Shown piece after piece: positions 44,096-52,463 of a stretch of 64,000 bases of DNA. The notes under the pieces are model-generated. The model saw only the letters and a list, made by a program, of their open reading frames with translations, was not told the DNA's origin and ran no database searches. Source of the DNA: Variovorax sp. JS1663 (GTDB taxonomy: Bacteria; Pseudomonadota; Gammaproteobacteria; Burkholderiales; Burkholderiaceae_C); contig NZ_LYMK01000035.1 of the NCBI RefSeq assembly GCF_002157355.1, forward strand, positions 16,480 through 80,479, given 5' to 3'. The position numbers and the translations under genes were made by a program. Position 1 is the first letter of the stretch. Every line of letters starts with the position of its first letter.

Positions 44096-44983
44096 TTACC
44101 CGCGCAGGCCGTCGATCAGCGCCTGCGTGGCCCGCGGCTGGGGCGTGCGGCGCAAGGCATAGAGATGCAGGTCACGCGCGGCCCACGGCTCGTCCAGCGG
44201 GCGCCGAACGAAGCGGCCGGTGCCGGCATAGGCGGCAGCCGCGCTGCGCGGGATGACCGCGATCCCGAGCCCGGCCTCGACCATCCGGCAGACCGCATCG
44301 AAGCTGCTGACCGACACCGTCGGCGCGAAGCGGCGCTGCAGCGCCTCGGCGCGCTCGTGCAGCGAACGGTCCAGCGCGCCGCCCTGGTGGACGCCGATCA
44401 GCGGATGGTCGAGCACCTGCATGAAGCCGAGCGAGGCCAGCGGCGTCAGCGCATGGTCGGCCGGCATCACCACCTGCAGCGGGTCGCTCGCGAAATGCCA
44501 GGCGTCGAGCCCGGCCGGCACCGGCGCCTGGACGCCGACGCCCACGTCAGCCCGGTCGTCCAGGCAGGCGCGGATCACCTCGCGCGTGTCTTCCTCGTGC
44601 AGTGACACGCTCACGCCCGGATACGCGGCCATGAAGCGCTGCAGCCGCTCGGGCAGGAAGCCGATCACGGCCGACATGTTGGCGTGCAGGCGCACCGTGC
44701 CGCGCACCTCGGTGCCTTCGGTCTGTACCTCGCGCACGAGCGCCTGCAGGTCCTCGTCGATCTTCACACCGCGCGCCAGCACCAGGCGCCCCGCATCGGT
44801 CAGCGCGATCCCGCGGGGCGACCGCACCAGCAGCGGCGTGCCGAACGCGTGCTCCAGGTCGGCCAGGCGCCGGCTCAGCGCGGAGGGCGCGATGTGCTCC
44901 TGCCCGGCTGCGCGGACGATGGAGCCGGCCTGGGCGGCGGCGACGAAGAGGCGGACGCTGTAGGGGTCGATGCGGCGGACCAA
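44096..44983 (-). CDS. LysR-family transcriptional regulator
   Basis: A 295-residue LysR regulator with N-terminal winged helix (SVRLFVAAAQAGSIVRAAGQEHIAPSALSRRLADLE) and a two-lobed ligand-binding domain (VRLHANMSAVIGFLPERL, CRMVEAGLGIAVIPRSAA). Length is normal. It lies directly upstream of the aconitase-like and Bug genes on the same strand, with 79 bases to the aconitase start, so it likely senses an organic acid and regulates that set. LysR genes are more usually divergent from their targets; here it may be co-transcribed. Confidence 0.92.
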   Translation of the reverse strand: MVRRIDPYSVRLFVAAAQAGSIVRAAGQEHIAPSALSRRLADLEHAFGTPLLVRSPRGIALTDAGRLVLARGVKIDEDLQALVREVQTEGTEVRGTVRLHANMSAVIGFLPERLQRFMAAYPGVSVSLHEEDTREVIRACLDDRADVGVGVQAPVPAGLDAWHFASDPLQVVMPADHALTPLASLGFMQVLDHPLIGVHQGGALDRSLHERAEALQRRFAPTVSVSSFDAVCRMVEAGLGIAVIPRSAAAAYAGTGRFVRRPLDEPWAARDLHLYALRRTPQPRATQALIDGLRG

Positions 44984-45053
44984 GGACGGCCTCGGAAGGG
45001 AGCTGCGGCGAGGCTGCGATTCTCGCAGCCGGCGGCGGCATCCCCGTGCCGCC

Positions 45054-45458
45054 TCAGAGGTCCTCGATCACCAGCATGCGGTAGCGCTGTGCCATCGAAT
45101 AGGGCACCTTCCGCACCGCCTGCATGAGCCAATCCGCCGCCTTCTCGTCCGGCGTCTCGACCAGCAGGCCATGGTGCCCCTCGCGCGCCAGCTTGGTATA
45201 GGCGCGCACCGTCGCGCCCTCGGTGCCGGCGGATGGCAGCGGGTTGTCGGCATCGCTCACCGTGGGCGTGATCTGGGACAGGATCGACGCGGGCGGGAGA
45301 TGGAAGATCTCGACTTCGGGATTCTGCGAATTCAGGTCGTCGGCCACGGCGATCGCGCTGGCTTCGTCCGGGAACATCACCATGGAATAGCCGTCCGGAT
45401 AGAAGGCGCCGCCGATCGTGGCGAGCATGGACGAATCGAGACTGAACGATGACAGCAT
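45054..45458 (-). CDS. Conserved small hypothetical protein
   Basis: A 134-residue protein without signal peptide or Cys. Predicted alternation of beta strands and helices (YSMVMFPDEASAIAVADDLNS, VEIFHLPPASILSQI, HHGLLVETPDEKAADWLMQAV) suggests a ferredoxin-like alpha/beta sandwich with a nucleotide- or RNA-binding appearance. I do not recognise a characterised family. It lies between a LysR gene and an acetyltransferase gene, in the same direction, with 127 bases to the latter. Confidence 0.7.
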   Translation of the reverse strand: MLSSFSLDSSMLATIGGAFYPDGYSMVMFPDEASAIAVADDLNSQNPEVEIFHLPPASILSQITPTVSDADNPLPSAGTEGATVRAYTKLAREGHHGLLVETPDEKAADWLMQAVRKVPYSMAQRYRMLVIEDL

Positions 45459-45585
45459 GGTCGAGGGCCTTTCGCTTCAAGGGAGTGCGCTCGAACCATG
45501 CGTTGCCGCGGCGCGCCGGAAAGTAGGAGAAGCGCGCCTCTTCGTGACCCTGCACGGCAAGCCGCCGTGAAAGCGCGCTGCCGCG

Positions 45586-46065
45586 TCAGGCCGCGGGCGC
45601 GGGCCGCACCGGGATGTCGAAGTGCAGCACGTCCTCGCGTACGCCGAGCTTCGCGTACAGGGCGATGGCCGGCGCATCGGGCGGGTCCGCCTGGACGAAG
45701 ATCACGTAGGCCCCGCGCTCGGCGCCGATGCGCTGGAGCGCGCGGATCAATCCCGTGGCCAGCCCCCGGCGCCGGTGCGGCGCGGCGACGGCCAGGTCGT
45801 AGATGTAGATCTCGCTGCGCTCCTGCTCGAACTTCCTGAGCACGTAAGCCGCGAGTCCGCCGACGACCTGCACGCCGTCGCGGGCCACCAGTGCGATGAA
45901 GGCGTCGCCGCCGAGCAATTGGCGCAGATAGGCGGGACTCGGACGCTTGGCGCCGTAGCTGTCTGCATCGTCGAAGGCCTCGCCGAACACGGAGAGCAGG
46001 GCGTTCATCTGCGCCGTGTCGTCGGCCGAGAGTTGGTGGATCGTGTAGCCGGTGGTGCTGGACAT
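45586..46065 (-). CDS. AAC(3)-I-like aminoglycoside 3-N-acetyltransferase (GNAT)
   Basis: A 159-residue GNAT acetyltransferase that follows AAC(3)-I enzymes along nearly its whole length: VFGEAFDDADSYGAKRPSPAYLRQLL, FIALVARDGVQVVGGLAAYVL, KFEQERSEIYIYDLAV, the acetyl-CoA loop RRRGLATGLI, GAYVIFVQADPPD, IALYAKLGVREDVLHFDI. AAC(3)-I acetylates the 3-amino group of gentamicin and related drugs. Here the gene sits in a housekeeping-looking context with no integron, transposase or attC nearby, so it is probably a chromosomal relative whose natural substrate and resistance spectrum are unproven. The start is ATG 46065. Confidence 0.85.
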   Translation of the reverse strand: MSSTTGYTIHQLSADDTAQMNALLSVFGEAFDDADSYGAKRPSPAYLRQLLGGDAFIALVARDGVQVVGGLAAYVLRKFEQERSEIYIYDLAVAAPHRRRGLATGLIRALQRIGAERGAYVIFVQADPPDAPAIALYAKLGVREDVLHFDIPVRPAPAA

Positions 46066-46190
46066 GGCGCGATCGTACCGCCCGGCCGTGGGCTTGGTTG
46101 TACCCTCTGTACGTCGCAGTTCGTCTGTGGCGAACGGGTGGCAATCCCCGTCAAACGGCAGCCATGCGGTTGTCCCGCCGGGCAAGGCCG

Positions 46191-47933
46191 TCAAGGCCGC
46201 GCGTCGTAGACCACTCGCCCACCGACAATCGTCTGCGTGGCGACGATGTCCTTGATCTGCTCCTCCGGCACGCCCAGGTAGTCGGCCGACAGCACCACCA
46301 TGTCGGCGAAGCGTCCCGGCGCGATCGCGCCCTTGGCGTTCTCGTCGAAGGTCAGGTAGGGCCCGGCGTTGGTGTAGAGCCGCAGCGCTTCCTCGCGCGA
46401 CACCTTCTGGTCGGCGCCGTACACCGTGCCGCGCGGGTCCTTGCGCGTCACCATCAGGTACATGCCGACGAAGGGGTTCAGCAGGTTGACCTCGTTGTCC
46501 GTGCCGGCCGCCGTGCCGCCGATGCCCAGGGTGTCCAGCAGTTGACGGGTCGGCACGGCGCGTTGGGCCAGCAGCGGCCCCATGTAGCGCTCCACCGTCG
46601 CGGCCTTGTCCCACATGAAGGCGTTCTGGGCGTCGACCCGCATGTCCAGCTTCCCGGCTTGGGAGATCTGGTCCGGCGCGATCAGGCTGCCGTGCACCAC
46701 GCTGAAGCGGCGGCCCCGGATGGAACGGTCCTGATCGGCCGCCGCGTAGGCCTTGAGCACCAGATCGACGGCCGCATCGCCCACGGCATGGGTGTGAACG
46801 CGCCAGCCTTGGCGATTCGCCGACAGCACGCAACGCTGGTAGGCGGCGGGATCGACCGCGACCCTGCCGCGGTTCTGGGGCTCGTTGGCATAGTTGCCGC
46901 GGATGAAAGCCGACTTGAGCGTCATGCCGCCGTCCGAGATCAGCTTGACGCCGGCCAGCCGCGCCCAGTCGTTGCCCTGGTTGTCCTTGAACTTCGCGGC
47001 GTTCAAGCTCTTCTCGCATTCCTCCGCGCTGCCTGCGGGAATGCGCCAGAACATGCCGGCGCGCACCGTGGCCTGGCCGCGCTCGGCGACGGCGAAGTAG
47101 GCGCGGATCTGCTCCTCTTCCAGGCCCGCGACCACGGTGCTGGTGATGCCCGAGCGGTTGTACACGCGTTGCGCGGCGATGTTCTGTGCGATGGTCTGCT
47201 CGAAGGTGGGCGGCGGAATGATCTTCTCGACGATCCCGACCGCCGTCGACTCGAGCACACCCGTGGCTTCGCCGGCGGCATCGCGGTGGATCTTCCCACC
47301 CACGGGGTCGGGCGTGCCGCGGGTGATGCCCGCGGCCGCCAGGGCTTTGCTGTTGGCCATCGCAAAGTGGCCGACTGTCTGCACGAAGACGAGGTGGTCG
47401 GGCGCGACCGCGTCGAGCTCCTGCCGGGTCAGGTAGCGCTGCTCCTTCAATTGCGATGGCGGATGCCAGCGGCTGGTCTGCACCCACTGCCCGGCCGGCA
47501 CCTTCCTGTCGCGGATGAACGCGCCGATGATGTCCTGGGCCTCGGCCACGGTGCTGGCCTTGATGACCTGGGCGCTGGTCTCCACCGTGCCGGCACCGTC
47601 CATGTGGGTGTGGCTGTCCATGAGGCCAGGGACCACCGTGCGGCCCCCGAGGTCGACCACGCGCGTGGCCGGCGATGCGAGCTGGCGCATCGCCTCGCTG
47701 CTGCCGACGGCGACGAAGCGGCCATCCTTGATCGCGACGCCCTGCGCGATCGAGAAGTCCTTGTCCACCGTGACGATCTTGCCGTTGACATACACCACGT
47801 CCGGGTTGGACGATCCCATGTGAGCGCAGCCCGAGAGGGCGAGACCCGCGGCAAGTGCCGCGGCCGTCGGCACGCGGCCTGCGAATGCGGCGGCGATGGC
47901 CCGCACGGATGTCGGATTCGAGAATCGAGTCAC
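46191..47933 (-). CDS. YtcJ-type amidohydrolase, predicted lipoprotein
   Basis: A 580-residue amidohydrolase-3 (YtcJ/N-substituted formamide deformylase-like) enzyme. The N-terminus ends in a lipobox (LAAGLALSGC-AHM), so it should be a lipoprotein in the periplasm. Family features: DVVYVNGKIVTVD, VVPGLMDSHTHMDGAGT (metal-binding HTH), GVKLISDGGMT, HTHAVGDAAVD and DNEVNLLNPF. The start is GTG 47933, set by GGAAGGAG five bases upstream. The gene begins 22 bases after the livF-like stop, at the end of a ten-gene operon with a Rieske oxygenase and a glutamine-synthetase-like ligase. It may hydrolyse an amide or formamide before uptake. Confidence 0.88.
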   Translation of the reverse strand: MTRFSNPTSVRAIAAAFAGRVPTAAALAAGLALSGCAHMGSSNPDVVYVNGKIVTVDKDFSIAQGVAIKDGRFVAVGSSEAMRQLASPATRVVDLGGRTVVPGLMDSHTHMDGAGTVETSAQVIKASTVAEAQDIIGAFIRDRKVPAGQWVQTSRWHPPSQLKEQRYLTRQELDAVAPDHLVFVQTVGHFAMANSKALAAAGITRGTPDPVGGKIHRDAAGEATGVLESTAVGIVEKIIPPPTFEQTIAQNIAAQRVYNRSGITSTVVAGLEEEQIRAYFAVAERGQATVRAGMFWRIPAGSAEECEKSLNAAKFKDNQGNDWARLAGVKLISDGGMTLKSAFIRGNYANEPQNRGRVAVDPAAYQRCVLSANRQGWRVHTHAVGDAAVDLVLKAYAAADQDRSIRGRRFSVVHGSLIAPDQISQAGKLDMRVDAQNAFMWDKAATVERYMGPLLAQRAVPTRQLLDTLGIGGTAAGTDNEVNLLNPFVGMYLMVTRKDPRGTVYGADQKVSREEALRLYTNAGPYLTFDENAKGAIAPGRFADMVVLSADYLGVPEEQIKDIVATQTIVGGRVVYDARP

Positions 47934-47955
47934 TTCAGCTCCTTCCAGGTGATGT

Positions 47956-48678
47956 TCAGGAACCAGGTCCTGGCTCGATGCCGACACCGAGCAGGCGATG
48001 CAGCAGCGCCGTGTCGCCAGCCAGGCCGGCGCTGTCGCCCGCGTGGACCAGGGTGCCGCGTTCCAGCACGATCGCCTGCTGCGTCATCGAGAGCGCGAGC
48101 ACCGGATGCTGCTCCACCACGATGCACGCCAGGCCTTCGCGCTCGCCCAGGGCGCGGATGGCGCGGGCCAGTTCCTCCACGATGATGGGCGCAAGCCCTT
48201 CCATGGGCTCGTCGAGCAGCAGCAGCCGGGGATTGGTCATCAGCGCCCGGCCGATGGCGAGCATCTGCTGCTCGCCGCCCGACAGTTGATTGCCGTAGTT
48301 GCCGCGCCGCTCCTGCAGGCGCGGAAAGAGCGCGTAGACGCGCCGCAGGTGCCAGGGGCCGCGCCGCGCCACGACCAGGAGGTTTTCCTCGACCGTCAGC
48401 GACGGAAACACCTCGCGCTCCTGCGGCACCCAGCCGAGCCCGGCGCGGACGCGGCGGTGCGGCGCGAGCCGCGTGATGTCCTGCCCCTGCCAGCGGATGG
48501 CGCCGCCCATGACGCGGGTATTGCCCATCAGCGTCTCGAGCAGGGTGGTCTTGCCGACCCCGTTGCGCCCCAGCACGGCGAGGCTCAGGCCTTCGTCCAG
48601 CGAGAAGGAGAGCCGGTCCAGCACCACGGCGTTGCCGTAGCCGGCGGTGAGGGTGTCGAAGGCGAGCAGCTCAGGCAT
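47956..48678 (-). CDS. Branched-chain-type ABC transporter ATPase (LivF-like)
   Basis: A 240-residue ABC ATPase of the LivF group. Walker A is GRNGVGKTT, the signature is LSGGEQQML and Walker B is LLLLDEP followed by MEGLAPIIVEEL. It supplies energy for the importer encoded just upstream in the operon. Its start overlaps the end of the livG-like gene by 8 bases. The transported compound is probably the substrate of the oxygenase pathway rather than a branched-chain amino acid, given the operon. Confidence 0.93.
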   Translation of the reverse strand: MPELLAFDTLTAGYGNAVVLDRLSFSLDEGLSLAVLGRNGVGKTTLLETLMGNTRVMGGAIRWQGQDITRLAPHRRVRAGLGWVPQEREVFPSLTVEENLLVVARRGPWHLRRVYALFPRLQERRGNYGNQLSGGEQQMLAIGRALMTNPRLLLLDEPMEGLAPIIVEELARAIRALGEREGLACIVVEQHPVLALSMTQQAIVLERGTLVHAGDSAGLAGDTALLHRLLGVGIEPGPGS

Positions 48679-49441
48679 GCGCCGCTCCTGATGTGCCCAG
48701 ATAGACCTCGCGCACGCGCGCGTCGGCCGCGATGTCCCGGGGCGTGCCTTCGGTCAGCACGCTGCCGGACACCAGCACCGAGATGCGCTTGGAGAAGCGA
48801 AAGACGAGGTTCATGTCATGCTCGATGAAGAGGATGCTGACGTCCTGCGGGAGTTGGGAGATGACGTCGAACAGCTCGCCGCTTTCGTCCTCCGGCACGC
48901 CGGCGGCCGGCTCGTCCAGCAGAAGGATCCGCGGCTTGGCTGCCATCGCCAGCGCGATCTCGAGCAGGCGTTGCTTGCCGTAGGCGAGAACGGAGACCGG
49001 CGTGTCGGCCAGCGCGTCGAGCTTGAGCTGCCCCAGCAGCGTATGGGCTTCGTCGTACACGCGGGTGAGGCGGCGCAGCGGGCGCCACCAGCTGGCGGCG
49101 AGCCCGTCGCGTTCGCAGATCGCCAGCACGATCGAGCTCAGCGGCGTGAGGCTGGGAAACAGCGTGTTGATCTGGAAGGTGCGCGCCAGCCCGATCCGTG
49201 CACGGCGGTCGCAGGACAGCGGCGTGATGTCGCGGTCGCCGAGATGGATCGAACCGGTGGTGGGCTGGAGCACGCCCGTCAGCAGGTTGATCAACGTGGT
49301 CTTGCCCGCGCCGTTGGGACCGATGAGCGCCTGCCGGGCGCCGGGCTCGAGCGTGAGGTTGACGTCCGTGACGGCGGCAAAGGCGCCGAAGCGAACGCCC
49401 AGGCCCTGCGTGCGCAGCGAGAGGGTGGCTGCGCGCGTCAT
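48671..49441 (-). CDS. Branched-chain-type ABC transporter ATPase (LivG-like)
   Basis: A 256-residue ABC ATPase of the LivG group with Walker A GPNGAGKTT, the long HAAT-family insertion (ARTFQINTLFPSLTPLSSIVLA) and the atypical signature LAYGKQRLLEIALAMA, Walker B ILLLDEPAAGVPEDES. It pairs with the LivF-like ATPase on the membrane subunits. Its start overlaps the permease stop by 4 bases (ATGA). Confidence 0.93.
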   Translation of the reverse strand: MTRAATLSLRTQGLGVRFGAFAAVTDVNLTLEPGARQALIGPNGAGKTTLINLLTGVLQPTTGSIHLGDRDITPLSCDRRARIGLARTFQINTLFPSLTPLSSIVLAICERDGLAASWWRPLRRLTRVYDEAHTLLGQLKLDALADTPVSVLAYGKQRLLEIALAMAAKPRILLLDEPAAGVPEDESGELFDVISQLPQDVSILFIEHDMNLVFRFSKRISVLVSGSVLTEGTPRDIAADARVREVYLGTSGAAHA

Positions 49442-50400
49442 TGCGGCCCCTTGGTCGCCACAAGGCGCGACAGCATGCCCATGATGCCGCCGCGGCCGAG
49501 CATCACCGCGGCGATCAGGAAGATGCCGAGCCAGAACATCCAGAACTGGGGATTCATGTCGGCGAAGGCATCGTGGACCAGCATGTAGACGATCGCGCCG
49601 ACCATGCCACCGTAGAGCCTGCCCGCCCCGCCCAGCACCAGGATGATCAGGACCTCTGCCGACCGGTTGAAGCCGATGGATTCGATGCCGACGAACTGCG
49701 TGGTCTGCGCCAGCAGGGCGCCGGCGACGCCGGCCACCGCCGCCGAGAAGCAGTAGGCCAGCCGCAGCCGCGCCTGCACGGGCGAACCGATCGCGAGCAT
49801 GCGCTTGCGGCTGTCATGGATGCCGCGCAGCGCCAGGCCGAAAGGCGAATGCAGCACACGCCGCACCAGCAGGAACATGGCGAGCACGACCCCGAAGCCG
49901 TACCAGAAGGCGGTGCGGCCCCACAGGTCGAACTCGAAGCGGCCGAGCACCGGTCGCATCTCGATGCCCTGCAGGCCGTCGGTGCCGCCGGTGACACCGC
50001 TGAGCCGGTTGGCGAGTTCGGCCAGGAGGACGCAGACACCGATGGTGATCATGAGCCGCGTGAGGTCGGCCCCCCGGACCACGAGATAGCTCAGCAGATA
50101 GCCGAGCAGGGCGCACACGACGAGGGCGAGCAGCAGGCCCGAGAAAGGCTCCGCCCAGCCGTGCCGCGCCAGCAGCCCGGCCGCGTAGGCGCCCATGCCG
50201 AAGAAGGCGGCGTGGCCCACGGTGAGGATGCCGGCATAGCCCAGCGCCATGTCCAGCGATACCGCGAACAGGCCGAAGATCAGGATCTGGCTGAGCAGCG
50301 TGAGCTTGTCGGGCATCAGCAGCGGGCTGCAGGCCAGCGCCAGCCAGAACAGGGCCTCCAGCCAGGGCAGGCGCGCGCGGGGGATGGCCAACGCTTTCAT
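49438..50400 (-). CDS. Branched-chain-type ABC transporter permease (LivM-like)
   Basis: A 320-residue inner-membrane permease with many hydrophobic helices and the LivM signatures LDMALGYAGILTVGHAAFFGMGAYAAGLL and GGAGRLYGGMVGAIVY. The ATG at 50400 overlaps the LivH-like stop as ATGA, so I prefer it to longer upstream starts. Together with the LivH-like protein it forms the channel of the importer. Confidence 0.93.
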   Translation of the reverse strand: MKALAIPRARLPWLEALFWLALACSPLLMPDKLTLLSQILIFGLFAVSLDMALGYAGILTVGHAAFFGMGAYAAGLLARHGWAEPFSGLLLALVVCALLGYLLSYLVVRGADLTRLMITIGVCVLLAELANRLSGVTGGTDGLQGIEMRPVLGRFEFDLWGRTAFWYGFGVVLAMFLLVRRVLHSPFGLALRGIHDSRKRMLAIGSPVQARLRLAYCFSAAVAGVAGALLAQTTQFVGIESIGFNRSAEVLIILVLGGAGRLYGGMVGAIVYMLVHDAFADMNPQFWMFWLGIFLIAAVMLGRGGIMGMLSRLVATKGPQ

Positions 50401-51257
50401 GCCAGGCCCTTTCGCGGAATGAGGCCGTGCGGGCGCATCAGCAGCATTGCCACCATCACGACATAGACCAGGAAGGCGCCGGCTCCGGGCAGGTAGTACT
50501 TGCCCGCCACGTCCACGATGCCGACCAGCAGGGCGGCGACAAAGGGGCCGGCGATGGTGCCGGCACCGCCGACGCACACGACGATGAGAAAGTAGATCAG
50601 GTACTTCAAGGCGAACGAGGGCTCGAGCCCCAGAAGACCGAGGCTCAGCGCACCGCCCAGGCCCGCCAGGCCGCAGCCGAAGGAGAAGGTGAGGAAGAAG
50701 AGGCGCTGCACGTGGATACCGGTCCCTGCGGCGACCCGCTGGTTGTCCACCGCCGCGCGCACCATCGCGCCGTAGCGCGTGCGGTTCAGCACGAGCAGCA
50801 GCGCTGCCAGCACCGCCAGGCCGCTGGCCACGAGGAAGAGGCGGTAGCGCCCCACCTCCAGGCCGAACAGGTTCACGCGCCCGTCCAGGGAAGGCGGCAG
50901 CGAGAAGGCCCGCATCGACGGCCCGAAGAAGTAGGTGGCGGCCGAGATGGCGACGAACACAACGCCGATGGACAGCAGCACCTGGTCCAGGGGATGCGAA
51001 CGGTAGAGGCGCCGGAAGAAGCTGAACTCCAGCGCTGCGCCGACGGCCGCCGCGGCGACGAAGGCCACCGCGAGCGCCGGGAAGAAGCCCAGCCCTGCAT
51101 GCTGCATCGCCAGGCTTGCGGCGTAGCCGCCCACCATCGCGAAGGCGCCATGCGCGAGGTTGACGAAGTTCATCAGGCCCATCGTGATCGACAGTCCGAC
51201 GCCGATGAGGAACAGGAGCATGCCGTAGGCCACCCCGTCGAAGAGCACGATCGCCAT
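50397..51257 (-). CDS. Branched-chain-type ABC transporter permease (LivH-like)
   Basis: A 286-residue inner-membrane permease with the LivH features GLSITMGLMNFVNLAHGAFAMVGGYAA, VRAAVDNQRVAAGTGIHVQRLF and GGAGTIAGPFVAALLVG. It follows the binding-protein gene after 21 bases and overlaps the next permease gene by 4. Length is normal. Confidence 0.93.
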   Translation of the reverse strand: MAIVLFDGVAYGMLLFLIGVGLSITMGLMNFVNLAHGAFAMVGGYAASLAMQHAGLGFFPALAVAFVAAAAVGAALEFSFFRRLYRSHPLDQVLLSIGVVFVAISAATYFFGPSMRAFSLPPSLDGRVNLFGLEVGRYRLFLVASGLAVLAALLLVLNRTRYGAMVRAAVDNQRVAAGTGIHVQRLFFLTFSFGCGLAGLGGALSLGLLGLEPSFALKYLIYFLIVVCVGGAGTIAGPFVAALLVGIVDVAGKYYLPGAGAFLVYVVMVAMLLMRPHGLIPRKGLA

Positions 51258-51278
51258 GGGAAGACTTTCGGCGGCGCC

Positions 51279-52463
51279 TCAGCTGCCTTCCTTCGCCGGG
51301 TCCTTCACCCGGTCGAACCTGTCGAACTCCACGTTCACCAGCCTGCCGCCGGACTTCTCCGTCTTGCGGATGTAGACCGTCTGCACGATGTCGCGCGTGG
51401 CGGCGTCGATCTCGACCGGGCCGCGGGGGCTCTCGAAGGCCAGGCCCTTGAGCGCTGCCATGAGCTTGTCCCCGGTGGCGTCGCCCTTGGTCTTCGCCAG
51501 GGCCAGGTCGAGCGCGGCCAGGGCGTCGTAGGCCGTGACCGCGAAGTAGTTGGGCCGGATGGCGGTGCCGAACTGGGCCTCGAAGTCCTTCACGAATTTC
51601 TGGTTCTTCGCGCTCGGGTGGGCGTAGGAGTAGTGGTGGCTGGTCACGAGATTGAGCGCCACGTCGCCGGTCGCCTCCAGGAAGCTGTCGTCGGTGGCTT
51701 CGCCGGTCGCGAACAGCTTGATGCCGGCCTCTTCCATGCCGCGCTCCTTCCAGACCTTGAGGAAGGCCGGCGGCATCACGCCGGAGGGGAAGAAGAAGAA
51801 CACCGCCTGGGGCTTGCTGTCCTTGATGCGCTGCACGTAGGCCGAGAAGTCGGGGTTGTTCATCGGCGTGCGGACCTCGCCCACCACCTTGCCGCCGCCG
51901 GCGGTGAAGCTTTTCTTGAACGCGGTTTCCGCATCCTGGCCGGAGGCGTAGTCGGCCACCACGGTGTAGGCCTCCTTCACGCCCTGCTTGAGCATGTAGC
52001 GGGCCATCGGGTCGGTGACCTGCTGGACGGTGAAGGACAGCCGCGCGATGTAGGGCGAGCTGGTGGTGATGGCCGAGGACGCGGCGTTCATCACGATCGT
52101 GGGTACCTTGGCCTGGGTGGCGACGGCGCCGACGGCATAGGCGTTGGGGCTGAAGTCCAGCCCGGTCAGCACGCTCACCTTGTCGCGCACCACCAGTTCC
52201 TGCGCAATGCGCTTGGCGGCGTCGGGCGCCGGGCCGCCGGTGTCCTTCTTCACGATCTCGACCGGGCGGCCTCCGATCTTGCCGCCGTGCTCCTTGAGGT
52301 AGAGCGCGATGCCGGCATCGAACTGGCGGCCGTAGTCGGCATAGGGGCCGGAGTAGGTGGCGATCAGGCCGATGCGCAGGGCCTCCTGCGCGTGGGCCGG
52401 CACGAGGGCGCCGGTGCAGGCAAGCAGGGCGGCGCAGAGGAGAAATCTTCGGTACGTCTTCAT
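51279..52463 (-). CDS. ABC transporter periplasmic binding protein (LivK-like)
   Basis: A 394-residue periplasmic type I binding protein. The signal peptide (RFLLCAALLACTGALVPAHAQ) is followed by IRIGLIATYSGPYADYGRQFDAGI in the usual form ALRIGLIATYSGPY, and later VLTGLDFSPNAYAVGAVA. It delivers the ligand to the LivHM-like permease. Start ATG 52463 has AAGGAG upstream and overlaps the ferredoxin-reductase stop as ATGA. Binding-pocket residues cannot be tied to a ligand by eye; HAAT-family proteins of this kind also take up amides and aromatic acids. Confidence 0.93.
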   Translation of the reverse strand: MKTYRRFLLCAALLACTGALVPAHAQEALRIGLIATYSGPYADYGRQFDAGIALYLKEHGGKIGGRPVEIVKKDTGGPAPDAAKRIAQELVVRDKVSVLTGLDFSPNAYAVGAVATQAKVPTIVMNAASSAITTSSPYIARLSFTVQQVTDPMARYMLKQGVKEAYTVVADYASGQDAETAFKKSFTAGGGKVVGEVRTPMNNPDFSAYVQRIKDSKPQAVFFFFPSGVMPPAFLKVWKERGMEEAGIKLFATGEATDDSFLEATGDVALNLVTSHHYSYAHPSAKNQKFVKDFEAQFGTAIRPNYFAVTAYDALAALDLALAKTKGDATGDKLMAALKGLAFESPRGPVEIDAATRDIVQTVYIRKTEKSGGRLVNVEFDRFDRVKDPAKEGS

